Assembly (NCBI GenBank): GCA_943329925.2
Contig: CALQFT020000019.1
Coordinates: 1 to 32,983 of the forward strand
Direction: 5' to 3'
DNA length: 32,983 nucleotides
DNA from: Opitutus sp. GAS368
GTDB taxonomy: Bacteria > Verrucomicrobiota > Verrucomicrobiia > Chthoniobacterales > Chthoniobacteraceae
The first letter of the stretch is position 1. Every line of letters begins with the position of its first letter. Made by a program: the position numbers and the translations under genes. Below are positions 25,809 to 32,820 of the stretch, in pieces. The notes beneath the pieces are model-generated. The model was not told where the DNA came from. It did not search any database and saw nothing but the letters and a program-made list of their open reading frames with translations.

Positions 25809-26182
25809 TAGTCTTCGCGGGTCACACGCCAGCGAGTTTCCGGATAAAGATTCACATTGTCGGAATCGATATCAAATCCGCAGGATTCCAAGAGAAAGGC
25901 AACGCCCTCTTTGGAATGCATGGTCTCACGCAGGCTGCGGGCAAAAAGTTCTACGTATTCTTTGTAGCTGTCCAAGGCCAAAGCGCCGTCGGAGACGTAC
26001 TTGGCGAGCTCGGCATCGTGGCTGTCAATGAGATCCATCAACGCCTTGCGCAGTCGCAGTCGCATCACGGGATCCACGACGAGTCGGAACGGATTGGCCG
26101 AGGGATCCGAGGGCATCGGATCTCGCGAGATCTCAAAAGGCAGTGTTGCTAAGTTATAAGTGGAGAGGGCGTCGTCTTCCAT
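25808..26182 (-). CDS. Conserved-looking hypothetical protein, 124 aa, acidic
   Basis: I do not recognise the family. The protein is soluble and acidic, starting MEDDALSTYNLATLPFEISR. A probable helical core (VVDPVMRLRLRKALMDLIDSHDAELAKYVSDGALALDSYKEYVELFARSLRE) is followed by KEGVAFLLESCGFDIDSDNVNLYPETRWRV. It has no signal peptide or membrane segment. It is one of the few genes here with a good Shine-Dalgarno sequence (AAGGAG nine bases before the ATG), so the start is well supported. It lies 115 bp after the GH63-like gene and before sufT on the same strand. Nothing in it points to a function. Confidence 0.75.
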   Translation of the reverse strand: MEDDALSTYNLATLPFEISRDPMPSDPSANPFRLVVDPVMRLRLRKALMDLIDSHDAELAKYVSDGALALDSYKEYVELFARSLRETMHSKEGVAFLLESCGFDIDSDNVNLYPETRWRVTRED

Positions 26183-26297
26183 AGGTAAGGGCTCCTTTGA
26201 TTAACTTAGCCTAGCTTGGTTATGCTGCAAGCGGCGGCGTGATAAAGGTTGGTTTTGTGTTTTACGCCGGTTTTTGAAGATGTCGGGCGGCACCGCT

Positions 26298-28967
26298 TCA
26301 AAAGGCTCCTTTGCGAAGCGCCTCGCGCCGGTCCCGCACCAGGCTGACGACCAGCGAAGTCCACCCAGTTTGGTGCGAGGCGCCGAGGCCCTCTCCGGTC
26401 TCGGCATGGAAGTATTCGTGGAACAGCAGCAATTCCTTCCAGTGGTCCACGTCGCTGTACCGTTTGGCCGTCCCGAAACAGGGGCGGTAACCGGTTTCAT
26501 CCGGGACGAATAGGGAGATAAGACGGTCGCACAGATCCAGGGCGATATCCCGCAGCGTCGCCATGGTTCCCGAGCCTGTGGGATACTCGATGGTAAATGT
26601 ATCCCCGTAAAAATACGCGTAACGCTCTAGTGCTTCTATGATTAGGAAGTTTATTGGGAACCAGATTGGCCCCCGCCAATTGGAATTACCACCGAACATG
26701 TCCGTTGTGGCCTCGCCGGGTGCGTAGGCGACTTCATGCCTTTGGCCATCGTGGATAAAGGTGAAGGGCTTCTGATCGTGCGCCTTGCTCAGTGAACGAA
26801 TGCCGAAGTTTGAGAGGAACTCCTCCGGATTAACCATGTACTCCAAACACTTGCGCAGCCGCGCTTCAGAAGGAATTGCGAGCAAACACCTTCCTGGGTT
26901 CTTGCCAGTGGCCCGTCGCACCGTGATGTACTTAAGGAGATCGGGCCGATTGACGAGAAACCAGTCCATGCGTTTGCGGAAATTCGGGAGTGCATCGATG
27001 GTCTTCTGTTTGAGGACGTTGACGGCACACATCGGGAGCAGTCCGACGAGGGAGCGGATCCTCAAGGGGATCGGTTCCTTGTGGTTGATGATTAACTGGT
27101 CGTAATAAAATCCGTCGGTGCTGTCCCAAAGACCGGTGCCCCCAAGGGAGTTGATGGCGTCGCAGATATTGACGAAGTGCTCGAAAAATTTGGATGCAAT
27201 ATCTTCGTAAACAGGCCGCTCCAGCGCGAGTTCCAGCGATATGGAAAGCATCGTCAGACAAAACGAGGCCATCCACGCCGTCCCGTCAGCCTGGTTGAGG
27301 CGGCCTCCACCCGGCAGCGGGCGCGAGCGGTCAAACACTCCGATATTGTCGAGTCCAAGGAAGCCGCCACCAAACACATGGCGCCCCTCGACATCCTTGC
27401 GGTTGACCCACCACGTGAAGTTTAAAAGCAGCTTTTGAAAGGCGCGCTCCAAAAAGAAGAGGTCCCGGTTGCCCTTGCGGTCGGCAATTTTGTACACCCG
27501 CCACACCGCCCAAGCATGCACCGGCGGGTTAACGTCGGAGAAGTTCCACTCGTAGGCAGGCAACTGGCCGTTGGGATGCATGTACCACTCGCGCAGCAAC
27601 AAAAGCAACTGCTCCTTGGCAAAGTCCGGGTCCACGACCGCGAAGGGAATCATGTGAAATGCGGTGTCCCACGCGGCGAACCACGGGTACTCCCACTTGT
27701 CCGGCATGGAGAGGATGTCCTTGGCGAAGAAATGCGGCCAATCAGCGTTGCGCCCTTTGAGGCGGAATTCCGGAGGTGGAGCGTCCTTATCGCAACGCAA
27801 CCAGTCCTCGACGACGTAGTAGAAGAATTGCTTAGTCCAGAGCAGACCGGCATAACCTTGGCGGCATATAAGCCGTTCAACTTCTGTGACATCCGGAGGA
27901 ATCACGCGGGCGTAAAAAGCGTCACTCTCGGCGCTGCGCTGCGCAAAGGTTTCCTCGAATCCCTCAAAGCCTTCCACCCCAAGGGTCTCCTTACGCAACA
28001 CTAAACGGCAGCGCACCGTGATCGTGGCGCCCGGTTGGATCATGAACTTGAAGTGCGCGGCCGCTTTGGTGCCGCGCGCTTCGGGGCATATCGCCCGCTC
28101 CTCGCCGTGAATTATATAGCGGTGAAAGGCATCCTTGACGTAGGGCGTTGGGTTTTCGGCGCCGGAGAGGCTGTGAAAGTTGGTGTCGTTTTCCGTGAAA
28201 AGCCACTCTGGAGCGCCCTGAAAATCCGGCGAGTCGGCGATAAATTGATATTCCCCAAGTGACTCGTGATGAGTGAGAAGCTCATTATCTCCTCCAACAA
28301 TTCCGGGCTTTGTGACGGGCAGTTCCCGGCTGTTTTCCCAACCCCACACATTCCGGAACCAAAGCGTTGGCAGCAGATGCAACGGCGCGGCTTCCGGACC
28401 ATGATTGGTCACGGTGATGCGCCACAAAAGATCCTCCGGTGTACGTTTTGCGACTTCTTGGAGGACGTCGAAATAGCGCCCTTCATCAAACATCCCCATA
28501 TCCGCGAGTTCCAACTCGGGACCTAGGCGCCCCAAAAGTTGATTTTGCAGGCGCAGTTCTGTGTATGGATATTTGTCCTGCGGATACTTATACAGCGCCT
28601 TTGTGTAGGAATGCGTCGGCGTGGAATCCAGATAGTAATAGCACTCTTTGACGTCTTCGCCGTGATTGCCCTCGTACCCAGTGAGTCCGAAAAGGCGTTC
28701 CTTGAGGATCGTATCACTGCCATTCCAAAGTGCTGGAGCGAAACACATTCGGCATTGACGATCCGTCCAGCCCTGCAAGCCGTCCTCACCCCATCGATAG
28801 GCCCTGCGGCGAGCGTGGTCATGAGGGAAGGTGTCCCAACTGTTGCCGTGCTCCGAGTAGTCTTCGCGCACGGTTCCCCACTGCCGTTCGCTTAAAAAAG
28901 GCCCCCAACGACGCCAACGCGTGGCGTCACCTTTTGTCTCCGAGAGACGTTCGATTTCCCGATCCAT
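26298..28967 (-). CDS. GH63-like (MGH1-type) glucosidase
   Basis: 889 residues, cytoplasmic (no signal peptide). It belongs to a well-populated bacterial group related to GH63 processing alpha-glucosidase I and to mannosylglycerate hydrolase. Typical motifs are RWRRWGPFLSERQWGTVREDYS, FPHDHARRRAYRWGEDGLQG, ERLFGLTGYEGNHGEDVKEC, YYLDSTPTHSY and DEGRYFDV in the N-terminal beta-sandwich. The (alpha/alpha)6 barrel has PWFAAWDTAFHMIPFAVVD with Asp434 as the likely catalytic acid. A late FHAETGEGLGASHQTGWTSLV region probably holds the catalytic base. Substrate is unproven; an alpha-glucoside is inferred from family and from the divergent GH13 gene 161 bp away. The ATG at 28967 gives the expected N-terminus. 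Confidence 0.88.
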   Translation of the reverse strand: MDREIERLSETKGDATRWRRWGPFLSERQWGTVREDYSEHGNSWDTFPHDHARRRAYRWGEDGLQGWTDRQCRMCFAPALWNGSDTILKERLFGLTGYEGNHGEDVKECYYYLDSTPTHSYTKALYKYPQDKYPYTELRLQNQLLGRLGPELELADMGMFDEGRYFDVLQEVAKRTPEDLLWRITVTNHGPEAAPLHLLPTLWFRNVWGWENSRELPVTKPGIVGGDNELLTHHESLGEYQFIADSPDFQGAPEWLFTENDTNFHSLSGAENPTPYVKDAFHRYIIHGEERAICPEARGTKAAAHFKFMIQPGATITVRCRLVLRKETLGVEGFEGFEETFAQRSAESDAFYARVIPPDVTEVERLICRQGYAGLLWTKQFFYYVVEDWLRCDKDAPPPEFRLKGRNADWPHFFAKDILSMPDKWEYPWFAAWDTAFHMIPFAVVDPDFAKEQLLLLLREWYMHPNGQLPAYEWNFSDVNPPVHAWAVWRVYKIADRKGNRDLFFLERAFQKLLLNFTWWVNRKDVEGRHVFGGGFLGLDNIGVFDRSRPLPGGGRLNQADGTAWMASFCLTMLSISLELALERPVYEDIASKFFEHFVNICDAINSLGGTGLWDSTDGFYYDQLIINHKEPIPLRIRSLVGLLPMCAVNVLKQKTIDALPNFRKRMDWFLVNRPDLLKYITVRRATGKNPGRCLLAIPSEARLRKCLEYMVNPEEFLSNFGIRSLSKAHDQKPFTFIHDGQRHEVAYAPGEATTDMFGGNSNWRGPIWFPINFLIIEALERYAYFYGDTFTIEYPTGSGTMATLRDIALDLCDRLISLFVPDETGYRPCFGTAKRYSDVDHWKELLLFHEYFHAETGEGLGASHQTGWTSLVVSLVRDRREALRKGAF

Positions 28968-29094
28968 GAAGGCTTAGTGTATCAGAGGAATTTTTAGATA
29001 GAAACCTGTTAGGCAGCCGACCTGAGAGGAGCGCCGGAGCCATCGCTGATGAATGATATTTGTCATCTAATTTAACTCTATGGAACCTCGAGGC

Positions 29095-29128
29095 TTGTTT
29101 GTACGCAGGGCATTGCTATCTAGCACAC
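29095..29128 (+). promoter_or_regulatory. Possible promoter of the GH13 gene, suggesting a near-leaderless transcript
   Basis: TTGTTT, a 16-bp spacer, TATCTA, six bases, then the ATG at 29129. The -35 and -10 matches are modest (about 4 of 6 and 3 of 6). A real -10 here would place the transcript start within a few bases of the ATG. The same GCTATCTA-N6-ATG layout precedes the cyclophilin gene. Confidence 0.3.
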
Positions 29129-30607
29129 ATGACTCATCCCCTCCTATACGAAGTCAACGCCCGCCACTGGCTCGCAGACCTTAGCCGGATACACGGCGCG
29201 CCTGTGGACCTGGCCTCTGTTCCAGAGGTTGAACTTGATCATTTGCAGCGGCGCGGCTTCACGCACCTTTGGCTCATGGGCGTGTGGCCTACCGGCCCCA
29301 AATCCCGTGCACAAGCGGTTCAGCACCCCGGGTTGCGTCAGTCCTATGACGAGGCGCTGCCCGGCTGGACGGATGCAGACATCGTGGGCTCTCCCTACGC
29401 GGTCGAAGACGTGCAGGTGGCCGCACGCCTTGGAGGAAACGCGGCGCTGGCCACTTTGCGTGGACGGCTTTCCGCACGGGGCATCAAGCTCCTGCTGGAC
29501 TTTGTTCCCAACCACCTTGGTTTGGACCATCAATGGGTCCAGTCACGCCCCCATCTTTTCGTCGGCCAAGCCGAGTCTTTTAACGATTCTTTTCCCGTTC
29601 AAACATCCGCTGGAAAGCGTTTTCTTGCCCACGGAAAGGACCCCTACTTCGCGGGCTGGACCGACACGGTGCAGCTCGATTATCGCCGCGCCGAAACCCG
29701 CCAGGCGATGACTCAACTGTTGCTCTCCATAGCCGACAAATGCGATGGCGTGCGCTGCGACATGGCGATGCTGCTACTCTCGGACGTATTTCGTTCTACC
29801 TGGCAGCATGTGCCCAGCGAAGGCGCGCAAGCAGTTGGCGAATTTTGGGAGCTGGCAGTGGCTGAGGTTAAAGCGGGGCATCCGGGGTTTATTTTCTTGG
29901 CGGAGGCGTATTGGGGTTTAGAGGGACGCCTGTGCGATTTGGGGTTTGATTTCGCCTACGATAAAACACTGTACGACCGTTTGTTGCACAATCATCTGGA
30001 CGGGGTTCAAGCGCACCTCCTCGGGCTGGGAGCCCACAATCAGCACCGGGCGCATTTTCTCGAAAACCACGACGAGCCACGGCTGGCGGGGCTTGCCTCG
30101 CTTGAGTTGCAACGGGCGTCTGCCGCGCTTTGTCTGGGACTGCCCGGTATACGCTTTTTCCACGAAGGTCAGTTGGAAGGGGCGCGCCGCTTCGCTCGCG
30201 TGCAGCTCGCCCGACGCGCCACCGAGCCGTTAGATCTGGCGGTTCAGAAGATGTACGACGAACTGTTCGCGGCCTTCGCCGGTGGGTCCGTGGGCTGCGG
30301 AGAGGGATGCATTCTGGATCCGGCGCCGGCTTGGGAGGGGAATGCGAGCGCGCATTTTTTAAACATCGTGCAGTGGCAGTCGCCCGAAGACACGAAGCGG
30401 TTCAACTTAGTGGTGGTCAACCTCGCTCCACACCGGGCACAGTGTCGGGTGCGACTGACTGCGCGCGGCCTAATGGATGGCATGTGGAAGTTGGAAGACC
30501 GACTGGGAACAGAGCATTGGGAGCGGTCCGGAAGCGAGATGGCGAGGGATGGTCTTTTCTTGGATCTCGACTCGATGAGTGCGCAGTTGTTTTGGTGCAG
30601 TCGTTGA
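29129..30607 (+). CDS. Cytoplasmic GH13 alpha-amylase-family enzyme
   Basis: 492 residues from the ATG at 29129; the track start at 29060 is a TTG. There is no signal peptide. The four GH13 conserved regions are visible: I, LLLDFVPNHLG (about 122-131); II, GVRCDMAML with nucleophile Asp211; III, FLAEAYW with acid/base Glu259; IV, FLENHDE with His314 and Asp315. LWLMGVWPTGPKSR and SPYAVEDVQVAARLGG are typical substrate-side loops. The subfamily is not assignable by eye; hydrolase or transglycosylase on intracellular alpha-glucans both fit. It is divergent from the GH63-like gene, sharing a 161-bp regulatory region, which suggests joint control. The helical-repeat protein gene follows 151 bp downstream. 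Confidence 0.9.
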   Translation: MTHPLLYEVNARHWLADLSRIHGAPVDLASVPEVELDHLQRRGFTHLWLMGVWPTGPKSRAQAVQHPGLRQSYDEALPGWTDADIVGSPYAVEDVQVAARLGGNAALATLRGRLSARGIKLLLDFVPNHLGLDHQWVQSRPHLFVGQAESFNDSFPVQTSAGKRFLAHGKDPYFAGWTDTVQLDYRRAETRQAMTQLLLSIADKCDGVRCDMAMLLLSDVFRSTWQHVPSEGAQAVGEFWELAVAEVKAGHPGFIFLAEAYWGLEGRLCDLGFDFAYDKTLYDRLLHNHLDGVQAHLLGLGAHNQHRAHFLENHDEPRLAGLASLELQRASAALCLGLPGIRFFHEGQLEGARRFARVQLARRATEPLDLAVQKMYDELFAAFAGGSVGCGEGCILDPAPAWEGNASAHFLNIVQWQSPEDTKRFNLVVVNLAPHRAQCRVRLTARGLMDGMWKLEDRLGTEHWERSGSEMARDGLFLDLDSMSAQLFWCSR

Positions 30608-30757
30608 CGGCAGTGCGCGGAATTTGGCCAAGCCACGCGAGGCGTTCAATGGGGGCGGTCGTGCAAAAATAGCTTTTGACGGCGTCGGCTGCTCATGCGG
30701 AGCCCGATGATGCGATTCGGGGAGTGGTAGCGTCCTTGGGGCGCGCCACAAAAGCTT

Positions 30758-31723
30758 ATGAATCGTGCAATGTGGTGGTCTCGAAATCGTTATTGGATGG
30801 CACCGATGGTGGCGCTTGGGAGCGGCGCATTGGTGTGGGCGCTGGTATGGAACTGGGCGAGTCGGCAGCAGGGCGCTCGGGCTACCCGCGCGCTCATTGC
30901 GCCCATTTCCCCGGCGAAAGACGCGGCACGGACGACGGCATCCGTGCACACGACTCAATCAGGTGGTTTAGTGGCGGACGAATGGGAGGAAAGCGCGGCG
31001 CGCACTCCGGCGTTGGTGGCCGAAGTGCTACGACGCGCTCCCCAGGAAGCAACGGCCGAAGAACGCGCACTGGTGTGGGATTTTCTGCGCAACGCCACGC
31101 AATGGAGCGCTGAAGGGGAGGCACTTTGGCTGCTGGGTGCAGACGAGGCCCTGACGTGGCTACGGGGCGCAACACAGGCGAGCGACGAGGTGGAAGAGGG
31201 CTTGATTGAGCTGGTGCAACGCGCTTCGATCCCAACGGCGCTGCGAGACTTCGCGCTGCAGCATCTTGGGATTTGGGCTGAGGAGCACGCGGCTGGGCGA
31301 GGCGTTTTGCAGACTCTGCAAACTCTTGTGACCGCAGAAGGTTCAACCCCAGTAGCTGGGCACGCTTTGCAAGCACTATGCCGCAGCGGCTTTGCTGCTG
31401 CAGAAGTGCTTTGGATCCGGAAAGCGGCCCTCCAACTGGCCACCAATCCCACCGCGCACCCGCAATCCAAAGTCGCCGCTATTGAAGCGGCTGGCCATTG
31501 CGGGTTTGAGGAAATTGAACCGCCTGCGCGCGAACTGCTCACCCACTCCCAGACGGTTACCGAACGCGTCACGGCCCTACAGGTATTGGGTTGGGTGGGA
31601 AGCCGCGGCACTCTGGAATGGCTGGAGCAGCATCCGCCCTTCTCTGAGGCCCTGAGCGCCGCTGCGCAAAAACAGGCCCTGCGTACACTGCACGACCGCT
31701 GGGAAGTCGGCGCCACCCAGTAA
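30758..31723 (+). CDS. Membrane-anchored helical-repeat (HEAT-like) protein of unknown function
   Basis: 321 residues. A basic N-terminus (MNRAMWWSRNRYW) precedes a single transmembrane segment at about 14-34 (APMVALGSGALVWALVWNW), so the rest should face the periplasm. After a Ser/Thr/Ala-rich linker (about 40-75), paired Ala/Leu-rich helices recur, for example TALRDFALQHLGIWAEEH, GHALQALCRSGF, SKVAAIEAAGHCGFEEIEPPARELL and ERVTALQVLGWVGSRGTLEWL. The AL-x-x-LG pattern with roughly 35-residue spacing is HEAT/armadillo-like. Such proteins scaffold other proteins; no partner can be named. Same strand as the GH13 gene. The overlapping ORF at 30676-31113 in another frame is rejected. Confidence 0.75.
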   Translation: MNRAMWWSRNRYWMAPMVALGSGALVWALVWNWASRQQGARATRALIAPISPAKDAARTTASVHTTQSGGLVADEWEESAARTPALVAEVLRRAPQEATAEERALVWDFLRNATQWSAEGEALWLLGADEALTWLRGATQASDEVEEGLIELVQRASIPTALRDFALQHLGIWAEEHAAGRGVLQTLQTLVTAEGSTPVAGHALQALCRSGFAAAEVLWIRKAALQLATNPTAHPQSKVAAIEAAGHCGFEEIEPPARELLTHSQTVTERVTALQVLGWVGSRGTLEWLEQHPPFSEALSAAAQKQALRTLHDRWEVGATQ

Positions 31724-31773
31724 TACCATCTCTTTTAGGTTTATGGATGATTAAAAGACCTCAGCACCTGGGA

Positions 31774-31843
31774 CCGCGGAGCCCCAGCTCCGCAAGGACT
31801 TTCTGAGTTTTTGGCGCGTCAAAGCGGAGCTGGGGCTCCGCGG
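31774..31843. repeat. REP/BIME-like palindromic element with self-complementary arms
   Basis: CCGCGGAGCCCCAGCTCCGC (31774-31793) is exactly complementary to the arm at 31824-31843 across a 30-base spacer. Each arm is itself a small hairpin, GCGGAG-N6-CTCCGC. This nested symmetry is characteristic of REP-type intergenic elements rather than simple terminators. It sits in the 277-bp gap between two convergent genes and could also act as a bidirectional terminator. The rest of the gap (31844-32000) is AT/GC-mixed with one more weak stem. Confidence 0.7.
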
Positions 31844-31952
31844 GCCCGGGAGAGAAGGACCAGTTTTCTTCAAGATTTGGTATAAGAGCCTCGGCTCCTT
31901 TTACTCCGAATTATTCGCCTTTCCCCCACGAGGCTTTGGCCGGACTAAAATG

Positions 31953-31991
31953 GCCCGCTGAGAACAGCGATGCCCGATTCAAATAGCGGGC
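31953..31991 (-). terminator. Weak stem-loop downstream of the 128-aa gene
   Basis: GCCCGCT (31953-31959) pairs with AGCGGGC (31985-31991) across 25 bases. On the minus strand it is followed by CATTTTAG. It lies 10 bp past the stop of the 128-aa gene, in the right place for its terminator, but the loop is long and the T-run short. Confidence 0.3.
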
Positions 31992-32000
31992 TGCCCCAAT

Positions 32001-32387
32001 TCAATCCCTCGCTTCCAAAGACAGGTTCTTACGAACCCTCTCCTCTGGTGACTCAAGCACCATCAGAAGCCCCTTTACCACATCTGTAAACCCGAGGAAC
32101 TCATGTCGTTCCTGTCTTAACTCTTCCGCTGCCTTGCTAAATTCTGCGGCGTACAGTTTCGGATCCAATCCCTCCAACTGGCTGCCATCCGGCGGCGTCT
32201 GGAGCGCCTCGCCCAGTATCCTTTCCACCTCAACTCGGGGATACTTCCGCGACAACTGCGCACTCAATTCACGCACCCGCTTTAACGTTTTGCCCAGCTC
32301 CTGCTCCACGTCTGCAAGACGCGGTATCGCCCGGCTTTTCGGTCTCTTGAGTTTGTTCAGTCTTTGCGTTACTTTTTTTTGCGACAT
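32001..32387 (-). CDS. Small basic hypothetical protein, helical, 128 aa
   Basis: I do not recognise this protein. From the ATG at 32387 it reads MSQKKVTQRLNKLKRPKSR, a strongly basic N-terminus, then a likely amphipathic coiled-coil helix (LADVEQELGKTLKRVRELSAQLSRKY), a central VERILGEALQTPPDGSQLEGLDPKLY and a second charged helical half (AAEFSKAAEELRQERHEFLG). No signal or membrane segment is visible. The track start at 32426 falls inside a perfect 9-bp hairpin, so the internal ATG is preferred. It is flanked by palindromic repeats on both sides and lies next to a gene remnant, so it could be accessory DNA. DNA- or RNA-binding is only a guess from its charge. Confidence 0.55.
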   Translation of the reverse strand: MSQKKVTQRLNKLKRPKSRAIPRLADVEQELGKTLKRVRELSAQLSRKYPRVEVERILGEALQTPPDGSQLEGLDPKLYAAEFSKAAEELRQERHEFLGFTDVVKGLLMVLESPEERVRKNLSLEARD

Positions 32388-32420
32388 CGTGGTACCCGTT
32401 TTGGTGTGGATGTGAACCCT

Positions 32421-32462
32421 TCCCACGCGGCGTCGCGTGGGATCTGGAAGCGCCCCTTCCAG
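32421..32462. repeat. Two adjacent perfect hairpins (REP-like)
   Basis: TCCCACGCG-GCGT-CGCGTGGGA (32421-32442, 9-bp stem, 4-base loop) is followed one base later by CTGGAAG-CGCCC-CTTCCAG (32444-32462, 7-bp stem, 5-base loop). They lie upstream of the 128-aa gene and before the aspartase-like remnant. The tandem layout suggests an interspersed repeat. A pyrimidine-rich stretch (CGTCCCTTCTCTTCC) follows on the plus strand, so termination of plus-strand transcription is also possible. Confidence 0.6.
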
Positions 32463-32480
32463 CGTCCCTTCTCTTCCTAA

Positions 32481-32806
32481 ACTGATAATCGCGGGAGCCC
32501 CATTTTGAGGCTGTGCTTTGCGTATTCCACGCTGGAAGCGACCACGATTACCCGGAACGCGGTTGGTTTTCTGAAGGAAAAGGGCATCGAGGGCATTTCA
32601 GCGCGAACCGCTCGACTCAAAAGTACGCCGAGAGCACACCCCAAATTGCGACATTGCTCACGCCCCGGCTCGGCTACGCGAAAACTTCCAAACTCGTCAA
32701 AGAAGCCAGCGAGCGCGGCAAGAGTGTCCTAGACCGTGCTCAAGAGAAGAGCTGGGCGAGTGGGGCGAGTGGGGCGAGTGGGGCGAGTAGTGGGGGCGAG
32801 CTTTAA
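32481..32806 (+). pseudogene. Decayed C-terminal remnant of an aspartate ammonia-lyase/fumarase-family gene
   Basis: Two reading frames must be joined. In the frame of 32505, AYSTLEATTITRNAVGFLKEKGIEGISA resembles the aspartase segment around AYN-LQS-L-NA-R-L-EKCI-GI-AN. In the frame of 32513 it continues NRSTQKYAESTPQIATLLTP then RLGYAKTSKLVKEASERGKSV, matching the family's -ALNP-IGY--A--IAKEA---GKSV- tail. The switch lies at GCGCG (32601-32605) and fits a 2-base insertion (or 1-base loss). An in-frame TAA at 32478 and no upstream homologous sequence mean that about the first 370 residues of a normal 460-470 are gone. The 3' end has a 9-bp tandem repeat in place of the normal C-terminus. The superfamily call is fairly firm; aspartase rather than fumarase is tentative. 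Confidence 0.7.
32754..32789 (+). repeat. Four copies of a 9-bp tandem repeat (GGGCGAGTG)
   Basis: GGGCGAGTG occurs three times in a row at 32754-32780, then GGGCGAGTA (32781-32789) and a degenerate copy GTGGGGGCGAG. In the frame of the pseudogene tail it encodes repeated Ala-Ser-Gly. The unit length of 9 keeps the frame. It looks like slippage expansion in an unconstrained gene end. Confidence 0.8.
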
Positions 32807-32820
32807 AATATCCGCAAAAC

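Noticed and set aside
26272-26303. Inverted repeat TTTTGAAG / CTTCAAAA at the end of the GH63-like gene
   Set aside because: Only 8 bp with a 16-base loop and no T-run on the transcript side; not enough to call a terminator.
30676-31113. 145-aa ORF starting just upstream of the helical-repeat gene
   Set aside because: It begins with TTG, overlaps the repeat protein in another frame and has Gly/Arg/Ser-rich shadow composition with no motif.
32754-32800. Tandem repeat considered as a CRISPR array or origin iterons
   Set aside because: Units are 9 bp, contiguous without spacers, in frame with a gene remnant, and lack AT-rich flanks or a replication gene.
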